From Trileptium ribeirensis (lineage: Eukaryota; Nematoda; Enoplea; Enoplida; Thoracostomopsidae): a DNA stretch of 64,000 nt. The DNA is taken from the NCBI GenBank assembly GCA_030248225.1, contig JASANE010029034.1, positions 1 through 64,000 of the forward strand, written 5' to 3'. The notes beneath the pieces were generated by a model. It ran no database searches and was not told the DNA's origin. It was given only the letters and a program-made list of their open reading frames with translations. A program made the position numbers and the translations under genes. Positions 35,481 to 53,539 of the stretch are shown one piece after another (positions within the stretch are counted from its first letter, which is position 1; every line of letters begins with the position of its first letter).

Positions 35481-36406
35481 GTCTGTACCAGGGAATAACG
35501 GGAACCGTCCACTTAAACCGGAACCGTAATCTGGTCTTTGAAATTTATATATAGTAAAACAGTTGAATGACGAAATGAAGGCGCTTTGAATTTAAAATGT
35601 ATATACCTATTAAAAATAAATTTTATGTTAATTTAATGTATTCCGATTATATTATTGTCTCTATGTGACTTTGAAGAGGCTGAGGAAGCTAAAATATTTA
35701 TTTATCGATCAAGATGTCGCTTTTTGGGCTCTCAGCGGAAAAATGCCTTCTGATGTACCGGCTTACTTAAACTGCATCAAATTGAACGTTCTTGTAATGC
35801 ACGTTCTGGGGCGGAGACTAGACAAATTTGCTTTATGTCAAATTGCCTCATTTTACTAGAGATACGTTCATTACATGTTATTCAGTAGGAAACATGAAAT
35901 TATTGGTTTATATGGCTCTAAAAGAAAACCAAAAGCTATATTATAATTTTGTGATCGTTGGCCAGAGACATTGTTCAGACTAGCATATGGCAGACATTGT
36001 TCAGACTAGCATATGGCAACCTGTGACTTTCAGTTTGATGATGGTGATGATTTTCTGATCAGAATTCTATAAATGAGACAAACTGTGATACTGCTTGCAC
36101 AGTTTCAATACATACGGTTCGTTCTCAACAACGCAGTTGATGGCTGCTTTGCAGATATGTTTCTTTACTCCAGTGTAGACTGATTACAAGTACAATCTCA
36201 CTGCGTGGTGCTTCACACAATTTATATTAGCCAAGCGTACAGCTGGGTCTTCAATAATCCATACTCTATTACGTATATCAAGTTGGATTGATGCGGACAA
36301 TTTTAAACAAAACTTTTTAACCGGAATTCCGGTTGGTATGGTCTTGCCTTTTGCCGGAAGACGATTTTCGTCGGAATCGGAATTCCGGCTACTCCCTCGT
36401 CTATAC
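35481..36406 (-). mobile_element. hAT-like copy F, near full length
   Basis: The element spans 35489-36398 (910 bp), starting CAGGGAATAACGGGAACCG and ending CCGGAATTCCGGCTACTCCCTC (last base G to C). Flanks are GTCTGTAC (35481-35488) and GTCTATAC (36399-36406), an 8-bp duplication with one mismatch. It contains a 26-bp tandem duplication at 35967-36018. It lies in intron 1 of the V-ATPase gene. Confidence 0.85.
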
Positions 36407-37490
36407 TTAATGAGAATATAGAGTAGGAGAAGCTCTATGTAACAAAATATCATTCGTCATTGGGGCTATACCTATTTTGAAGAATACACTCTGAGTTCAA
36501 AAATTCCTCGACATGTTCCTAGCTATAGGAAGTAAGAATATCCTACGGACTAGATTTTAACAGGAGCTCCATGGTTTCACCAGCTCTAAATTCGTCCTAT
36601 GAAACATGGTATAAACATTTGTCAATATTTTCACAACACCCCATAAAAGTTGTATATAATATATATGTGAATGTAACACGTGAATTACAAAACTAACTTT
36701 TATGTCAGATTTTTAGAGTAAATTTTGCAAGTATCTCAGGATTACATAACTGCATTTTTACTGAAAACACAATATACCAAGCACTTCCTACAGGATATTA
36801 TAATGTAATGATAAATTTTGAAAGAGACACAAATAAAATTTAAAATTGAAATTGGCTGTTTGGGGTAAAATGGTTAAGTCTGTTCCAACCAAATATTTTT
36901 GCAGTAATTCTTGCTACTCTATACACGTTATGTTTTTTGCAGTTTAAAGACGAGAACGGTTTAGTTTGTTATTGTAAAAACGGTAGGACGCAGATTGTTT
37001 ACTTTTATGCAACCTTCTCTATTACATTGCAAATACGATAACGGTGATATTTATATACGTAATGCAGAGTGTAACATTTTGTAATTATTAGCTCGTAATA
37101 TATTATCTAAACCTAGCAAAGAAACTATGTGTTGGGGAAAGTTAAAGATTATGGGTGGCAAACCGGTACGCTGCTAATACTTCGAAGGGCTAGGCGTGCG
37201 TGAGCAGGAAGCATTGGTGTGTTAAGCAATGCGTATTAAGCCAGAGCATGCAGCTTTGAACAGAGGTTCAAAGTAAACTGTTTAGATCCTTGTGCGATGC
37301 AACAAAGACATTCTTCGGATCTCGACGTATATAGCTGTATTTTCCAAACTTCCTCGAAAGTACATGGGGCACGGAAGGGGGGTTGTGGAGCAAGAAATAC
37401 GGTTTTTCTAGATTAAACAGGTGGGACCCTCAGCTGAGCGGGGGGGGGTGGTTAAAACGCGTAGTAATGTTATAAATAACTGATTTGCAA
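36407..37490. other. Intron 1, no gene seen
   Basis: AT-rich intron sequence without conserved frames; a G-run at 37440-37450. Confidence 0.5.
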
Positions 37491-37499
37491 CAATAATGC

Positions 37500-38460
37500 A
37501 CATTACTAAAACGAAAAGAGGGGAGTTTTCACCTATAAATTTGCTAGCGGCGAAAATCGTAAAAAATCTAATTTTTTGTGTAGTTCATAACTCATCACCT
37601 GATGGATGGATCTTCAAAATTTTTATTTGCCCACAGATTCAGTTTATTTGTGTCCCTTCATAGACTCTACACGTGTCGGCCATACCTTCCTGTCAAAACG
37701 GGATCAAGGGATCAAAGGTCACATTTTTCGAAATTTGGTCATCTGGTTATCTGTCTTTCGCGACTTATATCTCAAGAGGCTTCGTGACGAAAAACAGAAT
37801 CGTTTCATCGAGAGCTACAACTTTGCTATTATGCATTTTTGTGTCAATGTGGGTTTTCGAGCTACGAACCAAGGTTTCAAAAATACCCTAAAAAGTGAAA
37901 CTTTCAAAATTTTACAAAGCAAAGGTGCTCTGGTTGAGGGTCAACTATGGGTTTATTTCATTATTTAACCCCTTAAACAATTTAGTTTCATTGTTTTAAC
38001 ACCATATTGGCTGTGTTATTATCCCAGCGGGACAGTGCCTGCGAAAAATTTGGTAAATTTGGACACCAAAAATGGCCAAGTTTCGCCACATTTCCAATAT
38101 GTATGTGGGTGAATCGATCATGTCTATAGGATTTCGGGATTGCCAAATACTATAAAAGAAATTGTATTTGAGTGGTATACATCAAATAAGACAAATTTTA
38201 GAGGCCTTACTGCGTAAAAGTCACACTTAAAATTTGTCATTTATAAATTTCGAAAGTTTTTGCGTTATTGGTGATTGAATGAAGAAATAAATGGTTTTTC
38301 GGTTTCAATATATCGCTAAAATAACTGTAGCGTCGTTATTGATGTATTGCCGGTAAATAATTGCTATCGTGGGACTTTAAACAGGCTTGGGGGCTGAATT
38401 TGGCGCGATAAATGGTTAATAAACGCATAGTAGTCAGTTCCCCTCGCTTTGCGAGTGACT
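37500..38460 (+). repeat. Dispersed repeat, copy 1
   Basis: About 960 bp similar in order and sequence to 54455-55560. Shared landmarks: TTGCTAGCGGCGAAAATCGT, TCAAAATTTTTATTTG, AAAGGTCACATTTTT, CTTTCGCGAC..TATATCT, TTTCATTGTTTTAACACC, TATTGGCT, AATTTCGCCACATTTCC and TAATTGCTA..ATGGGACTTTAA. No coding frame or terminal repeats were found. Both copies lie in introns of the V-ATPase gene. Confidence 0.7.
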
Positions 38461-39766
38461 AGTATAATGAAATCCTATCGACTGACGGAAATTTAATGTT
38501 TTTAGTCCTTCAAGACAAAATTTCAGATTTTTTAGTTTCATGAGGAAAAACTAGTATATTTTTGTCCCTTAGAGAACACTTGGCCTATTTTTAGTCGAGG
38601 AGAAAAGTACTTATGTGGAGGGGCTGAACTGCTGGCAAGTAAATAACATGAGGCACTGATCTGGTGGAAAGTAGAAAAACATGAAGGACATCTGGATGCA
38701 GCTCGGTGAGGTGGAAATACCTAGGGCTACCCTCTGTGTGGAAATCAATATAGGTTTTATCCCTATTCGTAGGGTAAGTTGTTACAAGCTATTATCGACT
38801 ATCTGTTTTTTCTGCTTGCTTCCTTCTCTGATCAGGAAAGTATTGAGGCGCATTTTATCTTTGTGTTAATAAAATCGATCAAGTGGTTTTGTGTGAAAGT
38901 ATAGCAGACCCAAATGTGTTGAACCACGACGTAATAAATCAGTTTGGACAACGTTCGTCTAACCAGATGGAACTCTCTTTGACGAACTATATTACGTCAG
39001 CAGTATATATTTGAGGTAGATATAACCGCGAAATTTCATAGTTAATCCTACGAGAAAGTATCGGAGCTTAACTGAAAGTTAGCACCAGTATAATGTATGG
39101 CTAATCAGGCTTAGCTTCTAGTTGGAGCAGCTATATAAAGTTATTTTGAAAATGCCTCATCGTCATAACGTTTAACGCATTCTGTACGTGTTAGTGAGCA
39201 TCGGGTTCCCTCGTAGAATGGTTCCCTTGAAGGACAGGATTTTGTGGTAGCATAGATTTTTATGCTTCACATGTGTAAAATGTTATGCCGCGATGTACTC
39301 GCCTATTGGAGCAGCTTGATAAAGGTGCATTTTGTTGCAATGATTCCATTCCGGCCTAGGAAATAATCGAAATGGAAAAGTATTAAAGCTAGGTAGGTTC
39401 TGGTGAAGATGCTCCCGCAATTCTATTTCTCTAAACAAATTGTCGGCCCATACTTTTTATGTAAATTGGTTAAGAGCGCTAATTGGTGGAGTTGCCTTAG
39501 CCGCTTGACATCTCTTGACTTATCAACCCCCCCTCCCCGAACCGAAAGACTTTGGACTCGTAAGCTTTTTGTAATTATACCATTGAAAACAGATAACCGC
39601 TGAATAGATAGCCTGAGAGCCACTCTAAAACAGTAATCAATTGAACGTAATTATGTAATTTTAAATTCCGATGATATTTTATTTTTTAATTATTCAAAAT
39701 CATTAAGCTTGCATGTTGCTATTTATTTAAAAGTTTTTGTTCACTACTATAAGATTGTTATTTTAG
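38461..39766. other. Intron 1, right part, no gene seen
   Basis: Nothing recognisable. The intron ends in TTATTTTAG at 39758-39766. Confidence 0.5.
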
Positions 39767-39822
39767 CATACAAGACAGTAACTGGAGTGAACGGCCCCTT
39801 GGTAATTTTGGATAACGTTAAG
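39767..39822 (+). CDS. ATP6V1B: V-ATPase B exon 2
   Basis: Acceptor TTTTAG, donor GTGAGT. Begins with the last two bases of the Thr codon and encodes YKTVTGVNGPLVILDNVK, an invariant-type stretch of the B subunit N-terminal beta-barrel. Confidence 0.95.
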
Positions 39823-41476
39823 GTGAGTATCACGAATATTATGAGTTCGTAGGAACATTTATTTCTAAAAATATCGCGCCTCTTTTCACAGCATGTAAAC
39901 GAGGCACATATTTGTCGCAAATGATATTTGCGCGATCTTGCAAACTTTATTTTAGCAAGGTACGCTTACATAAACGTTGTTTGTCCTAGCATTACAAATT
40001 ATTAATTCTGTGGTATTCTTGTTACGAGACACTGTAGCGATGCTAAATCGATCACTAAGAAAAAGGGATTAGGCAAAAGATTGTGATACCGTTGTTACTG
40101 GCAACCAGGTGATAATGTTATAGGTGGTTTGTCTGTTGTAGCTGACTTTGTGTATACATTTATTCAACTGTAACTGCATACACTTCAGAAGGCAGGGCAC
40201 GCGAATTTATAACAAGTTGTAGTTCTCTTAACTGCCATAATCATAGTCATACTATATTTTGATCGATATTGTTATAATAGTGTTCTGGACTTAGACCTGT
40301 TGTAAGCCAAAATATAAAGGAACGTAACTTTAAATTATTATCGCTTTGCCAAATAGTATATAGCTACTTTCAGAGTTCAGATTACATCAAAGTGTTTAAA
40401 GTGCCGTTGCAATTTCAATTTTTTTCAGTTATATATAAATAATTGTAACAGTACAAGAACTCGTAATTTTTCGGATCTCGAAAGTATTTTACTACAATAG
40501 GCGCTTTTGCTCAGGTCATTTGTGACGTATTGCTACTTGTAGTCTACATCACATGCAAATTGCGGAGCTGACGGAATTGGAAGATGTTTTAAATCTATAC
40601 AGGTTCACTGTCGGATGGACCTCGATCAACACATTCTAGCAGGGTGTGTATTCGCGATATGTCATCGGTGCTATTGGTATTGAGTTTCCCCAAAGGAACT
40701 ACAATAGTTTGACATAAGTTTTATTCATTGGACACAACACCTCAGTATACCGGCTTTTCGTTAAAACCGGACTGAACCCTCATATCCGGCCGCTGACCCT
40801 AAGGGACTGCCTGCTCCTTGACCCCGAAAATTTGACCTTTAAAGTTCTGACCTCTAGATATTTTCTTCTCCCACGACAGTAGGGTTCAGTTTAGCGGAGA
40901 TTTAAACTATTGCTACCTTGCCAAACTCGTGGTGTTACCCCACCTCGAAGAGGGATTATGCTACAGGTGAAAAGGAGCGGCCTACCCGTCATAATATTCA
41001 ACCGCCGACCCATATTTTCCACCCTCCTCCCCAAAGTTCGACCATTTAAATTTTTAATTTTGACGCCAAGAAAGTCTCCGACCAACGTAAGGTGCTGTTT
41101 AAGCTAATTCCGGTATTTTTGCTCATCTTAGTCGCAAAATGCAGTAATACTGACGCCGGGATATGTATAAAACAACAAATATAAGAAAATTCATACATAA
41201 CTTAAATATAATACATTATATTTATATATAATGAATGATATATAGAAAATATTTGCCCCCCCCCAACACTCGGGATCGAACTTGACCCCTGGGGCCCCCT
41301 ATTGTCATAGGCCCAGCGAGAGCACGACCCCTCATTAGCAGAAGACCCCGGAACCCCACGGTATGCAAGTATAGGCTAAGGTTTAATGTTCCGTCTTTTT
41401 CTCATTACTAACGTTAACACGATATATTTAACTCGTTTTTTATATCTTGCTAATGCGAGCTTAGAAATATATTTAG
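39823..41476. other. Intron 2
   Basis: 1.65 kb, no gene or recognised repeat. C-runs near 41257. Confidence 0.6.
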
Positions 41477-41575
41477 TATCCACAATTCGCCGAAATCGTC
41501 AACTTAACGTTGCCCGATGGAACCGGACGTTCAGGCCAAGTTCTGGAGATTTCAGGATCAAAGGCTGTTGTACAG
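41477..41575 (+). CDS. ATP6V1B: V-ATPase B exon 3
   Basis: Acceptor TATTTAG, donor GTATCT. Encodes 33 residues, [20 protein letters not shown] followed by [13 protein letters not shown], complete codons at both ends. Gly replaces the Lys usually seen before RSG. Confidence 0.95.
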
Positions 41576-42769
<1,194 letters not shown>

Positions 42770-42944
42770 TAGCAATTATAATAATTATGCATAAAACAGA
42801 AAATTGCCGAACTGATGTTCTAAATATCTGTAGCATGCTTTCAATCAATGCTACATTTTTTGCTTTTGTAACAGATCCATACTGGATCGTTACGAGGTGG
42901 ATTAATCTTGACCATTATAGCCTAATGGTTACCTTTTATCGAAA

Positions 42945-43245
42945 ACCAATAATCTTGGCCATATAACTAATAACATTTACAAATACCCCAATAGTCCTGA
43001 CCACACTCCAATGGCCAACATTTAATTGACAGCCCAAAAATCTTGGCCACACTGTAATGGTCAACATTTACAAACACCCCAATAATCGTAATGGCCAACA
43101 TTTAGTCGAAGATCCCAATAATCCTGGCCACAGTCTGATGGCTAACATTTAGTCGAAGGTCCGAATAATCCTGGCCACACTGTAATAGCCAACATTTTAT
43201 CGAACACCAATAATCTTGTCCACAGTGTAATGGCCAACATTTTTT
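42945..43245 (+). repeat. Minisatellite, ~45-bp unit, 7 copies
   Basis: Units of CCAATAATCCTGGCCACA, then CTGTAATGGCCAACATTTA and GTCGAAGA start at about 42947, 42989, 43034, 43080 (short), 43115, 43161 and 43206. They lie at the 5' end of the 9-kb intron 4, 190 bp after exon 4. Confidence 0.85.
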
Positions 43246-43639
43246 AATTTAGTTGCGAATGTCTCCCAACGTAGAACACGTCATGAAAATAACACAACCG
43301 GGTACGAAACCCACTGTAGCACCGGAACACGTACATAGATGTTTAGAACCAATCGGTAACCCCTCTGTGCGCAAGCGAATACATGAGTCGATTTCCCTTG
43401 TACATACGAACCGACAGCGAGACTCTGTCGTCACCATATCTATAAACCGTATATATTTAGCACAGATCATGGATCGTTACGTCCATTAACTTCGCTACGA
43501 ACCAAAGATTTTCGTCATATTTCGGCCCGCACCGCCGACAGTTTTTCGTGATCAAAATGGGTATCGTTATTAACATTTCAGGGATGAAGAATCATCGCAA
43601 TATTGTTACCGTATATATGTAGATATATAATTATCGATT

Positions 43640-44080
43640 GTTGTGAGCCATAAAGGCAACTTTGACATACTTAAATCGCGTATATATATACATATGTATA
43701 TATAGTACCGTTACCATCGTTTGTTGTACCATGGCTATAAAGGCATGTATTACTCGCTTGATTCGTATAATTATGATCGTAATGTATATTTGTGCGTGCA
43801 CCATATTCATACCATACTATTGCGTTGTTAAAGGCCATAAAAGCGCCTATATTTTGTCATGATTGCATACCGTTTTATGATCGTTATATTCATACCATAT
43901 GTTGTGTTGTTAAAGGCCGTAAAAGCGCCTGTATCTTGCTATAATTTTGTACCATTTTCGCGATTATCATGATATTGTACCATTGATTGTAAATGTATAT
44001 TTGTTGTACCATAGATGTACCTTTTTGTAGTAATGGCCATAAAAGCGCCAAATTCCATTGTGATTTTGTACCATTTGTAT
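43640..44080 (+). repeat. Tandem repeat, ~85-120-bp unit
   Basis: AAAGGCCATAAAAGCGCC with a following TTGTACCATT recurs at 43829, 43912 and 44031, with weaker copies at 43648 and 43735. Confidence 0.75.
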
Positions 44081-45710
44081 GATAATTGTTACTCGTTATT
44101 ATACCTTTGTACTTTATAAGTTTGGGGGTGCCAATAATCGGGAGTAATTTATCTTGTTTAGGATGATTCTTTAAGAGAAGTTTAGGGATTTTTACGCATG
44201 TAATTTGTTACTTTTTAGGACGAAAATGCGAGCATGGCGAGCCCTTGGTATATTCGACTCGTAGAAATTTAGGGCGGTACGACTCCCCGCCGAACTCGGT
44301 ATATACGTTGAAATAGCCCTACCCCGCATGGCAGGACTACGAAATTTGTTGCAATTTGTCGTAGGAAAGACTGGCCGTGACGAATACCCATCACGACTGT
44401 CCTCACGAATGATACCACAAAAAGTTTGTCTGTTCGCCACAGAGCGAACAGCAAATGAGCAAATTCCCTGAAAAATATAAATGCGAGCCTAAAATATCAA
44501 AATTCCCAGTGTTCAATGTTATCGTTATCACTGGGCAAGTTATCGAGATAAGACAACCTTTAAAATGAAGGTTTTTGAAAATTGGGCATCAGAAATATCG
44601 GCTCCGGCCCATAACTCCGGAACCATTGGGAATTCGAAGATGTATTGCTCAACATTTTTGGTAGAAAATTTTACGGTCTTTCTAATAAGACCGGTTTCGT
44701 GGAGATCCGGCTCTGATCCAGGGACCTGTAAGGAAATAAGCCTTTATATAGCACCATAAAATACGTTTAACTCGACGAAAACTTGACACAAAATTACATA
44801 TAGGGTATCATTAGATTCTCCAAAATACAGGCTTTCTTTTGAGCCCGGACCGGTCGCGTTGTGCCCACTGTTAGGTACCCTCTGCCATGAAAAAACACAG
44901 GATAACACCCTGACCGGCGTGTAACCCTCGTTGGATTCTCCTTGACGAGACTAACACAAACATATATAGAACACCCCAGAGAAATGCACCCCGAACCCTG
45001 GGAACCGTTTTAAACACGCCTACTTTTGAAAAATTTGGCATGGGCTTCCCCCGAGAGCCCACCCGTACCTGTAGTCGCCCGAACATGGTCCTGTTTCTTA
45101 TTAAATTGCTCGGACGGACGTGCTGGGTCCGAATCCGAGGCATTTGTGGCACTTCAGCCATCGCCGAGGGAACGCTGCCCTCTTTTTACCCCTTTGCCCC
45201 CGCTTCTTTTCTTTTGTTTGCTTAAGCCGCATCTCTTTTCTCGGATTATGCTTCTAAGCACGGTACGTATTGATATTAAGTTAATATTAAAGCTAAGTAA
45301 ATAAATAAGCTAGTATCGCGTATATATAAAAGTTATAGCGTTATATTAACGCTAGGAGTTTATACCGCTGACCCCGCACGTTGGTACAGTTTCATATAAA
45401 GTTAGTAGATACGGCGAACTTCATAGAAGACGAATTTGAAAACTTTGTGCAGGTTGTAGAGTTTATATTTGGTATATTACAGGACCCACCGAATGTTGGA
45501 TGTTTGCTTAATATAAAGTATATAAGTGTGTCTTAATATAAATATATAAAAGTGGTAGTAATTTAGAAAATTTATACGGACTCTGTCAAACGGCCTTAGT
45601 GCCGACGTACTTGGGTAAGCACGAGTGACCCAGAGTTTGATGTGGAATTAGTATTGAAGCGGTAGCTTAATATGAAGTATATAGTTTAGTAGGAGCTAGA
45701 TTCGCAGTTT
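44081..45710. other. Intron 4, no gene seen
   Basis: Short frames of mixed composition on both strands; the GC-richer part at 44800-45230 has no recognisable motif. Confidence 0.45.
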
Positions 45711-45716
45711 GAAACT

Positions 45717-45968
45717 TAAGGCGTGTTCACACATTCAAACTTATTGCTCAAAATTAGAAAACATTCTTTTTGCATTTTTTGCAGGTTTGAACGTGTGAAC
45801 ACAGTTCAAACTTTTCATGAATATTCCTGCAGCCAATCATGGACGAGATGTATTGCCTGAAAATGTTTGAGCTCAAATTTTGATCTCAAATTTTGAAATA
45901 TCGCAATTTTCCTTTAACAATCACCGTCAAATTTTGAGCTAAAAGTTTGAACGTGTGAACACACTCTT
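45717..45968 (+). mobile_element. MITE-like inverted-repeat element, copy 1
   Basis: Terminal inverted repeats: left AAGGCGTGTTCACACATTC (45717 on) and right GTTTGAACGTGTGAACACAC (to about 45965), about 250 bp apart, AT-rich inside and non-coding. It is related to 59725-59991. The left flank TTAA and right flank TTAT would fit a mutated TTAA duplication, but this is uncertain. Confidence 0.65.
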
Positions 45969-46213
45969 ATATTCTTAGAAGTTTCTAGAAATTCTGTAGT
46001 CATAAATTATTTTAATTATATAAAATTTGGGCATTAAATTTGTCTAAAAAATGATCGGAATCCGCGCTATTAAGCGTATTTGCGGAAAGGCTTAGAATAT
46101 GGGGTCAAATCGCCCCAAAATGTTGAATTAGCACTTTAACGGATTCCAAATTCAAGAGTTTGAATTTTCAAATTTTAGTATTTAGGCAAAGCTGCACTAG
46201 CTCTGCAGAGTTC

Positions 46214-46380
46214 AGTCTGATTTGGGCAGCGCGGAGATCGGTCGTTTTGCAGACCGACTCTGTCATTTATTTGTTCGACAGTGTTAGTAGTAGTTTACTG
46301 CTTTCTCTGTTGGTTTATTCCTTCTTGGTTTTGTGAATGGGTGGACGAGCAATGGATGTCGAACGAAAGGATTCGAAACC
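46214..46380 (+). promoter_or_regulatory. Initiator-like motif, short leader, ATG and splice donor
   Basis: TTCAGTCT with A at 46214 fits the arthropod-type initiator; GGTCGT lies at +27 to +32, one base off the downstream promoter element position. An ATG at 46352 opens MDVERKDSKP and is cut by GTAAGT at 46381. It could be a first exon of a nested gene, an alternative promoter, or the 5' end of a retroelement. No downstream exon is identified. Confidence 0.25.
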
Positions 46381-47149
46381 GTAAGTGTGGACAGGGAGGC
46401 GGTTAAGATTAACCGATTGTTACTGATGCTATATCAGATAGGCTCGCATTTTAGGAGCTAGCCTATAGCACCGTACCTTACTGTTACGAATACTAGTATA
46501 GGATAGTCAGCATCCCCTGTCCATAATTTGTTTTTACATGATAGCCCTGCCCGTCCTAGCTTGTCCCGCAAACCCATAGTCTTGTTTAGCCGATCATGTG
46601 AATTAGTTGGTAGGCTGAAGTCAAGTTGAACCTCCCTCGGTCGATGAAATAAGGCACACACCAACGCGTCACTCGCGTTTTGAATTTTACATGATATCCC
46701 GAGTCGAGTTAAGAATTGGAAACTGACTATTTGAGCCGACCGAGGTTAAATAAAAATTTCTTTCATGGATGTCTGAAACGAAGCTCCGTATCACCTTTGG
46801 TCTTGTTTTCTGGTTTTAGTTTCAACCAGCAGTATTGTTTTGTGACGAAATGTTTCACGAGCAGATTTAGTAGGAAAGCCGTGTTCGTAGTAACTACGAG
46901 AGTTACTAGTAGTCGAAAATTTTACCTGACACATTGGCTCTTTGGCAATGTTCATAAACTTTGGCTATGATACTGATAGTTGATCTACGCCCTGGAATCG
47001 AATCTAACAACTGAATTTGCCCTCAACCACATTCGTTGATGTAGTGTCCAGAGAGTGGTATAGACTGCTCTGAGTGAGATCTAATATAACTTAAGGCTTA
47101 TTCCAGTAATATAGCGAAAATCTTACCCAGGCCTGCGTACAGAGCCCAG

Positions 47150-47615
47150 CTATGGATTCTGCTCATCAAGCTTCCAAATATCACGTCGGAATCCTAAACC
47201 CGACGACCACGAAGAGGCCTGTCCCATCAAAATATGAAAATTGAAATATCTTAGGATCTACTCCAGGAATTTTGCCAAATTTTTGGCCGTTTATTCGTAA
47301 TAATGCCTGTTCATGAATGCAACTCTAAAACTTATCAATTTCGCGTCGGAATCCCAAACCCGACGGCCTTGAAAGGGACTGCCCCCAGCGACAACGTAAA
47401 ATTAAAATATTTTTAGATTCTCTCCAGGAATTTTTTTGAAAATTTCGCCATTTCTTCGTAGGTCTGTCCGCTACTGGACACCACTCTAAAACCGAACATT
47501 ACTAAGTCGGAATCACAAACCCGACGGCTCGATAGGGGTCCGCCCCTACCCAAAACTTCAAAGGTAAATACCTTAAAATTGGCTCCAGGAATTTTGCTAA
47601 TTTTCATCAGACAAA
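47150..47615 (+). repeat. Tandem repeat, ~165-bp unit, 3 copies
   Basis: GTCGGAATCC followed by AAACCCGACG starts at 47185, 47344 and 47516. Each copy is followed about 90 bp on by a CTCCAGGAATTTT box. Confidence 0.85.
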
Positions 47616-48944
47616 TAGAGGCCCTTTAGGCCTTCCATTTGAGCTATTGAGCCCGGCAAAGCCGTGGCCCATTCAAAAATTATGAAAATTATGGACCCGA
47701 GCAGATTAAAACCCAGGGTCGACACAAATTTCATAGAATTCCTCGCGGTACATACAGTTTCATAAGTAGGTATTGGTTCAGCTTTAGCACGTATTTTCTG
47801 CGCTTTCAGCTCTATTTTTCGTTTCTCCTCGGTGTATTATAGTGGTCAGTGCAGCACGAAAGTCGCTGGAGACTCGAATCTCCGATATACGTCTGCTGTA
47901 ATGAAAATATTAAATTTACCGGGGTTGGTAAATTTAATAGCAGTGGAAAAGTTTTGTATAGTAAAATTGACGATGTCGCTACACGCGATATCGGGTCTCG
48001 GCCCGACGGACCGATTTTTGTGAGGATCGTTGACCTGATGCCAGTAAATCGATAAGTGAGGTCAAGCCCAGCCCCTATGCAAAATTCCACGGAGAAAGGC
48101 TAGCAAATTAGAAAGTTATTGGACATTAAAGGTTTTCCCCAGCCCCTATCGAGTTGGACTAGGAACCTCGGTTGGAAATTAGGAAGCCGAGCAATTCAAG
48201 GATCCAAATCGAATGAAATACAGTTAATGAAATTGTGACGGTTGTCCCGACAACCGGGACTCCGCTTACTGACTCGCTTTGTCGAGTAGGAAACGCTAGA
48301 AATATTGATTCTATTTTAGTACCAAATAGATCTCTTTTCGAGAGCTGTATTTAAGTCAAAGTAACTTAAGTTTTAGTATCATTAGGATGGTGCCGATGAC
48401 CGATGAGGCACCGCTGTGCATAGTTCTTGTTTTAGTTAAATTTGTAGGTACCAAATACAATTTTAACCCCTGCCCCTATGCCCCTACGTTGACATAAAAA
48501 ATTTGTATAATGATAATGCATCGCCGCTCTTCGGCATCAGAAATTGCACCCAGAGAATTTATAGATTGTATCGTAAGTTAGGGACTCGCCCGAGCTTGTC
48601 CATTGGCCCGCATTAGTACCGCTGTTTAATAGCAATAATGAATGATTCGATTGCTCTAGGATAATATCCACTTTTAGGAATTGAATTGAGATATCCAATC
48701 AGTTGAGGAAAATCAATTAAGTGAGCCAATTCTTTTGGACCATTTGAACTAGCAGGAATCAGAAATGCCCCATGGTAGCTCATTCCTTCGGCAGTGGCCT
48801 ACTTATACGTACCAGCGTATCAACTAGGAAATCTGTCATAAGGAGGAACCAAATAAAATTGTCAAGCGTTTATTGAAACCCGCAAACAAACCTTGGACTT
48901 TAAACCGTGAACATAGTATGCTCTTTTGGGTACGGAATCGACCG

Positions 48945-49214
48945 CTACAATTAGCACACATAGCGCTTATGTGCCCATAGACCTGCACCCCGTTGTAGGG
49001 CTGCACTTTTGATAGTATTACCGTTGAACACCGAGTTATGCCCTAGCCATAGAGGTTGAAGGCTAAGGCAACACCTTAGCTACAATTAGCACACATCGCG
49101 CTTATGAGCCCATAGACCTGCACCCCGTTGTAGGGCTGCACTTTTGATAGTATTACCGTTGAACACCGAGTTATGCCCTAGCCATAGAGGTTGAAGGCTA
49201 AGGCAACGCCTTCG
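48945..49214 (+). repeat. 135-bp tandem duplication
   Basis: CTACAATTAGCACACAT through AGGTTGAAGGCTAAGGCAAC occurs at 48945-49079 and again at 49080-49214 with very few substitutions, so the duplication is recent. Confidence 0.92.

Positions 49215-53539
<4,325 letters not shown>

Noticed and set aside
42945..43245. Regular 45-bp spaced repeats as a CRISPR array
   Set aside because: The whole unit is repeated without unique spacers, and the context is a eukaryotic intron.
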